NCBI GenBank assembly: GCA_026645935.1
Contig: JAPKMP010000009.1
Span: 1 to 64,000, forward strand
Direction of reading: 5' to 3'
Length of the DNA stretch: 64,000 nucleotides
Origin: Candidatus Villigracilaceae bacterium
GTDB lineage: Bacteria; Chloroflexota; Anaerolineae; Anaerolineales; Villigracilaceae
Every line of letters begins with the position of its first letter. The first letter of the stretch is position 1. The notes below the pieces were generated by a model, which saw only the letters and a program-made list of their open reading frames with translations, made no database searches and was not told the DNA's origin. The translations under genes were made by a program, and so were the position numbers. Below, in pieces: positions 39,960-48,488 of this stretch.

Positions 39960-40631
39960 TTACGGAAACGGCGTGATCAGCCCCTTTTGCCTTGCCTTCG
40001 CGATGGCGTCTGCCCGCGTCCTTGCCCCGAGTTTGATGTATGCTCCGGATAGCAGTGTGCGAAACGCTGAGTGTGTAATGTGCATTTTTTTGGCGAGCAG
40101 CATGCTTTTATCCCCGGGAAATGCGGCACTTAACGACAATGCCTCCAACTGGCGCGGACTCAACTGCTTTCCGTTTTCCTTCTCCAGTTGTTTGCCATAT
40201 ATGACGCCTGCCTCCTCGCTGAGGTAAACCCCGCCTTCCGCCACAGCCTTGATGATGGCGGGCAGGTTGGCGTAGGCATTCTGGTCGTCTTTAAGGATGT
40301 AACCATTCGCGCCAGCCGCCATTACCTCGCGGATTAAACCTCGCTCCGCATGCATGCTGATGACCAGAATGTTGAGGTTTGAATGTTCTTCCAATAATTT
40401 CGGTATGACATGCAGGATCGGATAGGAATTGCGGTTCTCCGCCGAGGTTGGCACGCTGACGTCCAATATCAGCACGTTCACTTCGCCCTTTTGTAAGACC
40501 GGCTCCAACAGGTCTGCAACCCCCATGGTCGCGGCGATCTCGATTTCAGGGTCGCTGCCCAGTTTGGATAAATATCCTTCAACAGTGCTTGGGTGATCGT
40601 CCAGGATTGCGACGCGTATCTTCGATTCCAT
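39960..40631 (-). CDS. LuxR/NarL-type response regulator
   Basis: 223 residues. The receiver domain has DDHPS (acidic pair) near residue 10, LILDVSVP with the phospho-acceptor Asp near 57, and SMHAERG / ILKDDQ for the switch residues. The C-terminal LuxR-type HTH is divergent (LSPRQLEALSLSAAFPGDKSMLLAKKMHITHSAFRTLLSGAYIKLGARTRADAI region). It pairs with the PDZ kinase. It is transcribed away from the twin promoter 2, and the 19-bp box lies directly upstream of its own -35 (TTGAAA) on the minus strand, which suggests autoregulation. Confidence 0.85.
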   Translation of the reverse strand: MESKIRVAILDDHPSTVEGYLSKLGSDPEIEIAATMGVADLLEPVLQKGEVNVLILDVSVPTSAENRNSYPILHVIPKLLEEHSNLNILVISMHAERGLIREVMAAGANGYILKDDQNAYANLPAIIKAVAEGGVYLSEEAGVIYGKQLEKENGKQLSPRQLEALSLSAAFPGDKSMLLAKKMHITHSAFRTLLSGAYIKLGARTRADAIAKARQKGLITPFP

Positions 40632-40695
40632 AAAACATGCTCCCTCATTGACTCACCATCAGGGTAACAGAAAGTATGGTCCGTTTCAATAGGTA

Positions 40696-40749
40696 CAGTA
40701 CAAATGCCTATGCCCTGTCCATTGACGATGCAAATGGACTCCATACAAT
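40696..40749 (+). promoter_or_regulatory. Twin promoter 2: 19-bp box plus sigma70 core
   Basis: Box CAGTACAAATGCCTATGCC (40696-40714), 7 bp, TTGACG (40722-40727), 16-bp spacer, TACAAT (40744-40749). Identical box and identical spacing to promoter 1. Read on the minus strand, the box sits a few bases upstream of the TTGAAA -35 of the response-regulator gene. Confidence 0.8.
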
Positions 40750-40755
40750 AGATAC

Positions 40756-40935
40756 CATAACCGATAACCGGTTATGGCGGAAATGGGTTATTCGTCTCAT
40801 ATCCGTGAGAACAGACAGGGGGCGGCGAACAGGGCGCGTCCCAACCTCTGGGCGGCTCGAACGCCAGGGGACTGGCGGAGGAGGCTGGGCGCGCTGAAGG
40901 GGAGAGGTTAAATCCTGGTAAATCGTTTTACTTAC
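40756..40935 (+). ncRNA. Candidate structured RNA from twin promoter 2
   Basis: The transcript would start near 40756. It begins with a hairpin (CCATAACCG/CGGTTATGG) and later has AACCTCT (about 40840) pairing with AGAGGTT (about 40908), with inner GC-rich stems and several GGA motifs. No ribosome site plus start codon gives a plausible protein. The 3' end is not defined; there is only a weak GTAAA/TTTAC stem near 40930. Low-confidence call. Confidence 0.4.
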
Positions 40936-40936
40936 A

Positions 40937-41704
40937 TTACGCCCCCGGAACGTACTTCTGCTCCCATTCTGCGATCGCGGCGCGGATGGCGGATTTGATA
41001 TTCGCGTCGGGCACGTCGTCTATGGTGTCGTATTTCTTTTCGCCGATGAGGACTTCGAGCCCGCCGGTGGGTGCGTCTTGCAGGTGAATGCCGAACGGTT
41101 CGAGTTGAGTCCCCGCGATGCGTTTTTGCAGGACAACGTCGATCTGTTTGACCATGCTCAGCAGTTTGAACTCGGTCTCGGGATCGGTTTTGGGTTTTTG
41201 CTGTGTCATGGGGAATGTGACTGAAACCGGCTTGACCGAAGGCTCGGCCGGAATCGAAATCTGCGGCGCGAGCGAAGCGGGGTCGGGCTGGGAGCTGGGG
41301 ATCTGCGCTCCGCCTTCGATCCAGGGTCGAAAGTGGCTGACCAGTTCCAGCAATCGCTTTTTACGTTCAGGGGTGAGAGGCGCAGAGAGGGGTTTGCCGT
41401 CCATCTCGATCCGCATGCGGAAATTTTCCCCTTCCATGACTCTCAAGAGTGCCTTGTCATCCCCTGACTGAGGGACCTTCGCACCCAGGGCTTTCGCTTC
41501 TTTTAATAGTTGCTCGGCTTCCGCGAATTTTTTACGGGCTTCCTCCCGCGCATTTTCCACTTTCAAGTCCGCCGACTCCGCTTTCTTCCGCGCATCGATC
41601 GCCATGTTGAAATAGCCGAGCAGTCCGCCGACGAGAAACACAAGCAGGCCCAGGCCCCAAAGCAGAAGGGTGGGCATGGTGACGGTGGCAAAATTAAGCG
41701 ACAT
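40937..41704 (-). CDS. Single-pass membrane protein with coiled coil
   Basis: 255 residues. One membrane helix at about residues 10-32 (LLLWGLGLLVFLVGGLLGYF) is followed by a coiled coil (ARKKAESADLKVENAREEARKKFAEAEQLL), a mixed middle and a C-terminal domain ending TIDDVPDANIKSAIRAAIAEWEQKYV. The ORF overlaps the end of mutM by 11 bp, so the two are co-translated. No family recognised; the shape recalls proteins that scaffold at the membrane. Confidence 0.6.
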   Translation of the reverse strand: MSLNFATVTMPTLLLWGLGLLVFLVGGLLGYFNMAIDARKKAESADLKVENAREEARKKFAEAEQLLKEAKALGAKVPQSGDDKALLRVMEGENFRMRIEMDGKPLSAPLTPERKKRLLELVSHFRPWIEGGAQIPSSQPDPASLAPQISIPAEPSVKPVSVTFPMTQQKPKTDPETEFKLLSMVKQIDVVLQKRIAGTQLEPFGIHLQDAPTGGLEVLIGEKKYDTIDDVPDANIKSAIRAAIAEWEQKYVPGA

Positions 41705-42527
41705 GTCGTTTCCTTTCGAGCGGCTGGCATTTCGGGCAAATGTGCGTGCCGCGCTGACCGACCGTAAATTTCACGATCTTCGTTCCGCAGTCGAAGCAGG
41801 GTTCGCCTTCGCGGTCGTACACACGGAAGTGGTTCTGGTATTCGCCGCCGCGATAGACCCAGTCGATGCTCGCGCCATTCCTGCGGATGCCTTCCTTTAA
41901 AACGGATCGGATCGCTTCATTCAACGCCTTTGCCTGTTTCAGCGTCACGGCATTCGACGACGTTAGAGGATGCAACATCGCCAAATGCAGGGACTCGTCC
42001 GCGTAAATGTTGCCGACCCCGGCGAGAAAGGTCTGGTCGAGCAGGAGCGGTTTCAACTGGCGGTTCCGTTTGCGAAGGTTTTCGTACAACCATTCCGGCG
42101 TGAACTCTTTGCCGAGCGGCTCGGGCCCGAGCCTGCCGAGGACCGATTCGGGCTTGTCCGTAAGCCAGACGCGCCCGAACTTGCGCGTATCGTTGAAGGC
42201 GAGGAGACTCTCCTCTCCACGTTTGCCGCTCAGGGCGAGGATGAGACGGTCGTGCTTCTCAGCCCGCATTTTACCTTTTCTTATCACAATGACGCCGCTC
42301 ATGCGCAAATGTATCAGGATACTGTAAGTTTCCAGCCTCAGGATGAGGTATTTTGCCCGGCGCGTGACCCCCAAAATTCGCCGATTTTTCACCTGTTCTT
42401 TGAATTTTTTCGCGGAAGGGAAGGCGATCGTCCGCGCCCAGCGCACGTCGGCAGAAACGATGGTCCGCCCGGCGACGAGCGGTTCGATGGAACGGGCAAT
42501 GGTTTCGACTTCGGGGAGTTCGGGCAT
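41694..42527 (-). CDS. mutM: Formamidopyrimidine-DNA glycosylase
   Basis: 277 residues. The start MPELPEVETIARSIEPL gives the catalytic N-terminal Pro2 and Glu3. The C-terminal zinc finger reads CFDCGTKIVKFTVGQRGTHICPKC. The enzyme removes 8-oxoguanine and formamidopyrimidines from DNA and nicks the strand. Internal Lys57-type residue (KYLIL), NIYADESLHLA and the H2TH region are present. Length is normal. It is followed by the coiled-coil membrane gene in an overlap and preceded by a hairpin repeat and prs. Confidence 0.95.
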   Translation of the reverse strand: MPELPEVETIARSIEPLVAGRTIVSADVRWARTIAFPSAKKFKEQVKNRRILGVTRRAKYLILRLETYSILIHLRMSGVIVIRKGKMRAEKHDRLILALSGKRGEESLLAFNDTRKFGRVWLTDKPESVLGRLGPEPLGKEFTPEWLYENLRKRNRQLKPLLLDQTFLAGVGNIYADESLHLAMLHPLTSSNAVTLKQAKALNEAIRSVLKEGIRRNGASIDWVYRGGEYQNHFRVYDREGEPCFDCGTKIVKFTVGQRGTHICPKCQPLERKRHVA

Positions 42528-42529
42528 GG

Positions 42530-42600
42530 CTAGGTTTCAAGTTTCAGGTTTAAAGTTGAAGGTTCAACCTGAAACCTTTCAACCTTCAACCTGCCAACCG
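42530..42600. repeat. Repeat of GTTTCAGGTTTAAAG type
   Basis: The gap between mutM and prs is filled by near-palindromic units (AGGTTGAAAGGTT-like on one side and AACCTTCAACC on the other). A similar string fills 49349-49422. Such imperfect hairpin repeats are common between genes of these genomes. Confidence 0.45.
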
Positions 42601-42603
42601 GAT

Positions 42604-43593
42604 TTATTCGTTGAACATCTCCCCCACCGAGCGCCCTTCATGCGCGCGCTTGATGACCTCGCCCAACAACGAAGCCACCGAGAGGACGGTCAGTTTGCCT
42701 TCGAGCATTTTTGTTTTCTCGGGGGAGATCGGAGCCGTGTCGGTGGTGATGATGCGCTTGATGGGCAGGGAGGCGAGGCGTTCCGCGCCGTTCGCGGAAA
42801 GGATGGCATGCACGAAGATCAGATATACATCCCGCGCGCCGTTCTTTTTCACCACATCCACCGCCTGCGCAATGGAACCGCCGGTATCCACTTCGTCGTC
42901 CACGATGATGACGTCGCGGTCTTTCACGTCGCCGATCAGGGTCAGCGCTTCGGCTTTTGCTTCGTTGCCCTGCCTGCGCTTTTCGATGAAGGCGATCGGC
43001 ATGTCCATGTCGGCCGCATAATTGCGCCCCTTTTTGGCGAAACCGAGATCGACGGAAACGACAACGGGATCTTTCATGCTGGCGCGCAGGTTCTGGTTGA
43101 TGTGATGAATCAACATGTGCGAAGCGGTCAACACATCGCCGGGGATCGAGAAGAATCCCTGGATCTGCCCGGCGTGCGGGTCGAGGGTCATGTAACGATC
43201 CGCGCCAGCGACTTCGATCATGTCCGCCACAAGGCGCGCGGTGATGGGAACGCGCGGCTGGTCTTTCTTATCGGAGCGGCCGTAACACAGATAGGGCACC
43301 ACCGCCGTGATGCGCGCCGCCGAATCCAGTTTCAACGTCTGGATCATGATGAGCAATTCCATCAGGTTGCGGTGCACCGGCGAGGACGTGGTCTGGATGA
43401 CGTATACATCCTGTCCGCGCACGCTCCCGCTCAGTTTGATGAAAAGATTTTCGTTCGGGAACTCGATCACCTCGCGCCCGCTCAGCGGCATGTCGAGGTA
43501 CTCTGCGATCTTTTGCCCCAGCTCCGGCGACCCTGTGCCACCGAACAGTTTTATGCCGCCGTACACCTTCAGATCGTGATGAACGTGATGCAT
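42604..43593 (-). CDS. prs: Ribose-phosphate pyrophosphokinase
   Basis: 329 residues. It makes PRPP from ribose-5-phosphate and ATP. Features seen: YGGIKLFGGTGSPELGQKIA, then REVIEFPNENLFIKLSGSVRG, YLCYGRSDKKDQPRVPITARL, DPHAGQIQGFF, and the PRPP-binding loop VIIVDDEVDTGGSI. The family is certain. The start at 43593 has AAGGG before it and lies 5 bp after the GNAT gene stop; a longer frame is not used. It is cotranscribed with meaB and the GNAT gene. Confidence 0.95.
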   Translation of the reverse strand: MHHVHHDLKVYGGIKLFGGTGSPELGQKIAEYLDMPLSGREVIEFPNENLFIKLSGSVRGQDVYVIQTTSSPVHRNLMELLIMIQTLKLDSAARITAVVPYLCYGRSDKKDQPRVPITARLVADMIEVAGADRYMTLDPHAGQIQGFFSIPGDVLTASHMLIHHINQNLRASMKDPVVVSVDLGFAKKGRNYAADMDMPIAFIEKRRQGNEAKAEALTLIGDVKDRDVIIVDDEVDTGGSIAQAVDVVKKNGARDVYLIFVHAILSANGAERLASLPIKRIITTDTAPISPEKTKMLEGKLTVLSVASLLGEVIKRAHEGRSVGEMFNE

Positions 43594-43598
43594 GACCC

Positions 43599-44153
43599 TT
43601 ACTTCTCCTTCTTGCGAGTGTCCCATTCCGAACGCAGGACGCTCATGAACAGGACATCCTCGTATTTTCCGTGCTTGTAGACCGCCTGACGCTGCCGTCC
43701 CTCCAGAACGAACCCGGCTTTTTCGTAGGAACGCACCGCGCGCACATTATCTTCATAGACCCGCAAAAAGATGCGGTTCAGGTTCAACGTCTCGAAACCG
43801 TGTTGAAGCAGCAGGGTCATCGCTTCCGCCCCGTAGCCTTTGTCCCATTCGCTTTTCTCGCCGATAATAATCCCCAACTCGGCGCTGCGATTTGCAAGCG
43901 AAATGCCGAACACGCCGCAGTTGCCGATCAATTTCCAGTTCCTTCCCTTTCGGACCTCGATGGCGAGCGGTTTTTCATCCGGGTCGCTCTTCGACATCCT
44001 GTCGAACCAATTTTCTTCATCCTGCATCGAAAGCGGCAGATACATCGCCAGTCCGCGCGTTACTTCGGGGTCGTTCACCCACTTGTGAAATTTCGCCACG
44101 TCTTCACGCTCGATCGCGCGCAGGCGGATTCGTTTCCCATAAATGATGCTCAT
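43599..44153 (-). CDS. GNAT acetyltransferase (RimJ/RimL type)
   Basis: 184 residues. RIRLRAIEREDVAKFHKWVNDP at the start and GIIIGEKSEWDKGYGAEAMTLLLQHGF with ENVRAVRSYEKAGF later are the usual RimJ/RimL pattern. The segment EKSEWDKGYGAEA is the acetyl-CoA loop. It may acetylate a ribosomal protein N-terminus, an antibiotic or a metabolite; the substrate is not indicated. The start overlaps the meaB stop (ATGA), and the stop lies 5 bp before prs, so the three are one unit. Confidence 0.8.
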   Translation of the reverse strand: MSIIYGKRIRLRAIEREDVAKFHKWVNDPEVTRGLAMYLPLSMQDEENWFDRMSKSDPDEKPLAIEVRKGRNWKLIGNCGVFGISLANRSAELGIIIGEKSEWDKGYGAEAMTLLLQHGFETLNLNRIFLRVYEDNVRAVRSYEKAGFVLEGRQRQAVYKHGKYEDVLFMSVLRSEWDTRKKEK

Positions 44154-45154
44154 GGCTGCCTTCCATTCATCAAGGAAGCCGCCGCTTCCCACGGCGACAT
44201 TTTTCTTTGGATGACCGACTCAAGCGCCTTTTCATACGCCGGTGCAGGGACATCCTCTTTGAAGCGGCTCATCAGCCCGTCGCGGACCAGCGCCTCCAAC
44301 TCGACCTCGAACCGGATCCGCTCGCGGGAATCCCATTCCCCGCTGGTCCTTAAGTGACTCACATGCCGCGCAACCGCGTCCGCCAGTTCAGGGATACCCG
44401 TGCCTTCGGTCGAGATCGTCCGCAGGATCGGCGGGATCCACATCTTTGTGTTTTCGTTCTTTTTCGGCGCAGTGACTCGCATAGTCGCGCCATGATGCTT
44501 GAAAACCCTTTCGGTCGGATGTGCCAGTTCAAGCATGGTCTTCAGCGCCTTCTCCGTATTCTCGACGCCGGGACGGTCCGCTTTGTTGACGACCAGGATG
44601 TCGGCGATCTCCAATATACCAGCCTTGATGGCTTGTATGTCGTCGCCGAGTCCGGGCGCTTCCACGACGAGGGTCGTGTGAGCGAGACCGGCGATATCCA
44701 CTTCGCTTTGACCCGCGCCGACGGTTTCGACAATGATGATGTCGAACCCGGCCGCATCGAAGACCTGGACAAGGTTCGCGGTCGCCTGCGCCAGTCCGCC
44801 CAGCGAGCCGCGCGAAGCCATCGAACGGATGAAAACATTCGGGTCGCCGGAAAGGTCGCGCATCCGGACTCGATCCCCAAGCACCGCTCCGCCCGTGAAT
44901 GGGCTGGACGGATCGACGGCAATGATCGCGATGCGCTTCTCCTCCGTCCTGCGGTAGTGCAATGCCAGTTGATTCACCAGCGATGATTTGCCCGTGCCCG
45001 GCGCGCCGGTCACACCAATGAGATGCGCTTTGCCGGTGTGCGGAAATAATTCCTTCAAGGCTGCGCGCCCGTCGGGCGTGTCGTTTTCAACCCGGGTCAA
45101 TAGACGCGCAAGCGCAAGGCGGTCACCGTTAAGAATGGCTTGGGCAAAATTCAT
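44150..45154 (-). CDS. meaB: Methylmalonyl-CoA mutase-associated GTPase
   Basis: 334 residues. GAPGTGKSSLV (Walker A) near residue 52, DPSSPFTGGAVLGDRVRM and the VETVGAGQSEVDIAGLAHTT region, then VNKADRPG. MeaB guards the B12-dependent mutase and helps load and reactivate the cofactor. The B12-binding protein gene lies directly upstream and is the likely partner. No large mutase subunit is in the window. The start at 45154 has AAGGAAACGA upstream. Confidence 0.92.
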   Translation of the reverse strand: MNFAQAILNGDRLALARLLTRVENDTPDGRAALKELFPHTGKAHLIGVTGAPGTGKSSLVNQLALHYRRTEEKRIAIIAVDPSSPFTGGAVLGDRVRMRDLSGDPNVFIRSMASRGSLGGLAQATANLVQVFDAAGFDIIIVETVGAGQSEVDIAGLAHTTLVVEAPGLGDDIQAIKAGILEIADILVVNKADRPGVENTEKALKTMLELAHPTERVFKHHGATMRVTAPKKNENTKMWIPPILRTISTEGTGIPELADAVARHVSHLRTSGEWDSRERIRFEVELEALVRDGLMSRFKEDVPAPAYEKALESVIQRKMSPWEAAASLMNGRQP

Positions 45155-45208
45155 TCGTTTCCTTAAGAACAAAACACAGAGCAGGGGCTCTGTGTGGAAG
45201 TATTCAGG

Positions 45209-45622
45209 CTAACCCGTCACAGCCTGTTTTATATCGCGGATGATGTCTTCGGTGGATGCGCCGGGTCCGTATACGCCCGCAACGCCCAATTCTTTCAGGC
45301 GGTGCAGGTCTTCATCGGGAATGATTCCGCCCAAAAAGACTTTGACGTGAGATTGCCCATTGGAACGCAGGAGTTCCATCACGCGCGGGGTCAATGCCAT
45401 GTGCGCGCCAGAAAGCACCGAGAGTCCCACCACATCCACATCCTCCTGCAGAGCCGCCTCGGCGATCATTTCTGGAGTCTGCCGCAGCCCGGTGTAGATG
45501 ACCTCCATCCCTGCATCGCGCAGGGCGCGCGCGATCACCTTTGCGCCGCGGTCATGCCCATCGAGGCCGGGTTTGGCCACCAACACGCGAACCTTTCGTT
45601 CGCCGGTTTTCTTTTCTGTCAT
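45209..45622 (-). CDS. B12-binding domain protein (methylmalonyl-CoA mutase C-terminal type)
   Basis: 137 residues. Contains [23 protein letters not shown], with the D-x-H-x-x-G cobalamin-binding motif, and [19 protein letters not shown] and [10 protein letters not shown] of the stand-alone small-subunit domain of the mutase. It binds the cobalamin cofactor. It is 54 bp upstream of meaB on the same strand. GGAGGATGA is the ribosome site. Possibly part of a split mutase whose catalytic subunit is encoded elsewhere. Confidence 0.9.
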   Translation of the reverse strand: MTEKKTGERKVRVLVAKPGLDGHDRGAKVIARALRDAGMEVIYTGLRQTPEMIAEAALQEDVDVVGLSVLSGAHMALTPRVMELLRSNGQSHVKVFLGGIIPDEDLHRLKELGVAGVYGPGASTEDIIRDIKQAVTG

Positions 45623-45700
45623 TCATCCTCCGATTCAAGATGCCTTACGGCGATTATACTATGCATCACAAACGATAAATCACGCGCAGTGTCTTAAAGA

Positions 45701-45727
45701 AAAAGACGCGCCTCCTTCGCGTCTTTT
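45701..45727. terminator. Bidirectional terminator
   Basis: AAAAGACGCG and CGCGTCTTTT form a 10-bp stem with a 7-base loop. T-runs lie on both sides. Ends the WD40-like lipoprotein transcript on the minus strand. Confidence 0.85.
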
Positions 45728-45746
45728 GTTGTTTATAAAATCCGTT

Positions 45747-47540
45747 TCAATCGCACAGGCGGTCTCCAATCACGGCAGTCTTTGCATCGTTCACACGGCG
45801 GGATAGGAAGACCAGCCGTGAATCCGCGGTGATGCCGGGGATGTTGGCGGAAATCGTCAGGGTCTTCGCGCCGGAGTCGAAGGATGGTGTGAATTTTTCG
45901 CCTTTGGCGAACGTTTGCGCGGCTGAGTCGAATTTGCCCACCACGCCTTCGGATGTTGGAGCGGCGCCGGGAAGGATTCCGACTGACAATGCGTACTCCA
46001 TGCCGAATTTATCTCCGCTCAAGGCGTTGTTGTCCACATCCACGAGGACATCGAATCCGTTGACGAAATTGGTCACATCGGAGGTCAGGTAGGCGGTCAG
46101 GTCCGGGCTCACTGATTTCATGGTCATGATTATCGTGAGGGTCTCACCGTTCAGCGATGCGGATGCTTCGATAAAATCGAACAGTTCAGGGACGGGAGTT
46201 TCATCCTCGCTGTCGGGAAACGTTCCGTCGGGTCGGCAGGCGTTCGGAACCGAAAGCCCCACTGGAACATTGAATGCCAGTTCCTCTTCCAGCCATTGGA
46301 CCGGGCAATGTTTGACTGTCGATTGAAGCCCCGGAGGCAGTTCCATCGGTTGGGAACTCGACGGGTCGATCACTTCGATGCCGCCTTCGTTCCCGGCGAT
46401 ACCCTGGAGTTCCAAGATCAGTTTATTATCCGGGGTCCAGCCGCAGACGCGCGCGCCGCCGCGGATATCGGTGAGAGTGGAAGTTTCCACATTGACCAGC
46501 CTGTCCGGTTTGGTTACTTTTTCCCCGGGGTCGGTTCCCGCCTCGGCGCGGGGATCGGGAATATATTTTATATCGATGAAGCGTCCATCGGGCGACCAGC
46601 CCACATTGCATAGATACTTCGAGTCCATGTCGTATTCGGTCAATTGGGTGATATCTGTAAAGTTGGAGCGGGCGACATAAACCAGGTCGTGATCCTTTTG
46701 CACATCGCGCCGGGCGACGAACGCGGCCCTGTTACCATCCGGCGAAAATGCCAGGCATTCCACCTTGTCGTTGAATTCCATGCCTGAAATTGGAATATCC
46801 TCATTTCCCGTATCATCCGCAAAGATTGAGCGGAAATTGGTCACGAAGGTCAGCGGGTGGAAGGCTTTGCTTCCGGGATTCCAGGCGATCTGCCAATGCT
46901 CATTGGCGATGGGATCCAGCGGGATGAGCACATCGCCGTCCGCTCCGACCGCGTAGAAATTCGTCAGCTTGTAGAATGCCTTGTCGTAGCCCCAGGCTGC
47001 TCCGGCGAGTTTCGAGCCATCTGGAGACCATTTCCAGTACACTCCGTACGTGTCTGACGGGATTGGCAGGCGGATGGCTGTCTTGCTATCCAAAAAATAA
47101 ATGTAATGCTCGAAGGCGCAGCGGAAGCGGCTGTCGAGACCGGCGCAGATGGTGACGAGCGCCTTCGTAAAATCGGATGTGAATTCGATGGGAATCGGCC
47201 TGGCGTATCCGTAGGTATAAGACTCGGCGGATCTGTCTTCCGTGAGCAGGAGCTGCACCTCCTTTCTGCTGACCAACACTTTCGCATCGCCCGTGTCGGG
47301 ATTGATGGAGACGATATTCTCCCCGTCGTCGTAGATCACCGCGCCGTTGGGGCTGTTGGCGGGAGTGAATTGCACGGCGGGCGGTTCGACGACGATAATG
47401 GTCGCGGCGGGAGCGGGCGCAGCTTCAGCAGGTGCCTCGGTGGCGATCGGCGCGGCTGCGGGTTGACCGCCAAGGTTGCATGAAGCAAGAACAAATGCAA
47501 AGAGAACGATGATGGAGATCATGAATTGTTTTGAAACCAT
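45747..47540 (-). CDS. WD40-like beta-propeller lipoprotein
   Basis: 597 residues. The start MVSKQFMISIIVLFAFVLASCN carries a lipobox (LASC). The linker AAAPIATEAPAEAAPAPAA follows, and then several propeller-type blades (WSPDGSKLAG, FSPDGNRAAF, WSPDGRFIDI). The C-terminal ~120 residues (LNGETLTIIMTMKSVSPDL) form an additional beta domain. It should bind sugar or protein outside the cell. GGAGAG is the ribosome site. Monocistronic, with a terminator after it. Confidence 0.75.
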   Translation of the reverse strand: MVSKQFMISIIVLFAFVLASCNLGGQPAAAPIATEAPAEAAPAPAATIIVVEPPAVQFTPANSPNGAVIYDDGENIVSINPDTGDAKVLVSRKEVQLLLTEDRSAESYTYGYARPIPIEFTSDFTKALVTICAGLDSRFRCAFEHYIYFLDSKTAIRLPIPSDTYGVYWKWSPDGSKLAGAAWGYDKAFYKLTNFYAVGADGDVLIPLDPIANEHWQIAWNPGSKAFHPLTFVTNFRSIFADDTGNEDIPISGMEFNDKVECLAFSPDGNRAAFVARRDVQKDHDLVYVARSNFTDITQLTEYDMDSKYLCNVGWSPDGRFIDIKYIPDPRAEAGTDPGEKVTKPDRLVNVETSTLTDIRGGARVCGWTPDNKLILELQGIAGNEGGIEVIDPSSSQPMELPPGLQSTVKHCPVQWLEEELAFNVPVGLSVPNACRPDGTFPDSEDETPVPELFDFIEASASLNGETLTIIMTMKSVSPDLTAYLTSDVTNFVNGFDVLVDVDNNALSGDKFGMEYALSVGILPGAAPTSEGVVGKFDSAAQTFAKGEKFTPSFDSGAKTLTISANIPGITADSRLVFLSRRVNDAKTAVIGDRLCD

Positions 47541-47731
47541 GCGGTCTCTCCAAATGGTGCTGGATGAAATATGAAAAATTATACTACCGGGGAAACTTTC
47601 GACGATGACAGAAATGAAATGTCGCCATCCTGCCAATTGATCGTCCTTGATATCTAGAAGTTATTACAAAATCAGATAATGCCTACCATATATAAATATT
47701 TTCAATATCATTACAATGTCTTTCACCATCA

Positions 47732-47759
47732 TTGACACATTACTTGTATGTCTTATACT
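47732..47759 (+). promoter_or_regulatory. Promoter of the secreted protein gene
   Basis: TTGACA (47732-47737), a 16-bp spacer and TATACT (47754-47759). The region upstream (47541-47731) is AT-rich and otherwise empty. The ATG lies about 49 bp after the -10. Confidence 0.8.
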
Positions 47760-47807
47760 GAAAATTGTTGTAAAAAGAATTCATAACAAAAATAAAAGGA
47801 GTGTTAT

Positions 47808-48377
47808 ATGAAACGGTTATTTTGGACAGCTGTTGTTTTGACCGCCCTGCTGGCAGTGACCGCCGGGACGGCCTTCGCCGGTTCCGCCCTGGAACTGCGG
47901 TCGGTCGGAAATAATCAAGGCGGACCGACCTTCGTCTTCCGCGTGACGGGCGAGTTCTCGGATAGCGAGCTCACCGGCTTCGTCCAGGTGCAGGGCGGGG
48001 ACGACTTCCCGCTGTTTTGCTCGCAGACCTCGCCAACTGAAGTTGTTTGTCACGCCTCCAAGAAGGTCGGCGGGCATGACGTGGTGGTCGGCTTCGGCGG
48101 CGCGCGCTTCTGGACCTATGTGAAGGAACCAGGGCCGGGAAGATCGTTCTGTTACCCGGCGTACGATTATCCCGGACCATTCTCTCCTCCTGGAACAACC
48201 GAATGGTCTCATTTTGGTGACGTCTGCCAGGAAGAACCTGCCTACGAAGCTCAATCGATTTACATGTACAACCCAGAGTACGCCAGTTCCTATTTTTACG
48301 AATATTGGGGTGCCGGTGTTGACGCTTTCGGCTGGGCGAACCCTGGCGAAGGCTATTACTACTATTTCCATCCGTAA
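47808..48377 (+). CDS. Secreted protein of unknown function
   Basis: 189 residues. MKRLFWTAVVLTALLAVTAG is a signal peptide with cleavage after TAFA. The mature part holds two or three beta-rich stretches and three cysteine pairs (FPLFCSQ ... VVCHASKK ... SFCYPAYD ... DVCQEE), and it ends in an aromatic tail rich in Tyr and Gly (EYWGAGVDAFGWANPGEGYYYYF). No family recognised. Its own strong promoter and AAAGGAG site are seen; a terminator follows. Probably a surface or extracellular protein. Confidence 0.65.
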   Translation: MKRLFWTAVVLTALLAVTAGTAFAGSALELRSVGNNQGGPTFVFRVTGEFSDSELTGFVQVQGGDDFPLFCSQTSPTEVVCHASKKVGGHDVVVGFGGARFWTYVKEPGPGRSFCYPAYDYPGPFSPPGTTEWSHFGDVCQEEPAYEAQSIYMYNPEYASSYFYEYWGAGVDAFGWANPGEGYYYYFHP

Positions 48378-48396
48378 TTCGTATGGAATGTGGAAA

Positions 48397-48430
48397 AAAA
48401 ACGGACACTCAGTGAATGAGTGTCCGTTTT
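48397..48430 (+). terminator. Terminator of the secreted protein gene
   Basis: AAAACGGACACTCA and TGAGTGTCCGTTTT pair perfectly around a 5-base loop. Confidence 0.9.
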
Positions 48431-48488
48431 CATTTCATGTGCCATTATTGCCAAGAAAGATACATTAAAGAGAGCGGCGGATGTCCAT

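Larger units (their letters stand above)
40632..40936. other. 305-bp gap: divergent promoters and candidate RNA
   Basis: Contains the response-regulator promoter on the minus strand (TTGAAA, 17 bp, TACCCT), the 19-bp box and twin promoter 2 on the plus strand. The 180 bp after promoter 2 fold strongly and lack a credible gene. Confidence 0.6.

Noticed and set aside
42343-43680. Plus-strand open frame of about 445 codons opposite mutM and prs
   Set aside because: Both minus-strand genes carry complete family signatures; the antisense frame has no ribosome site or known motif.
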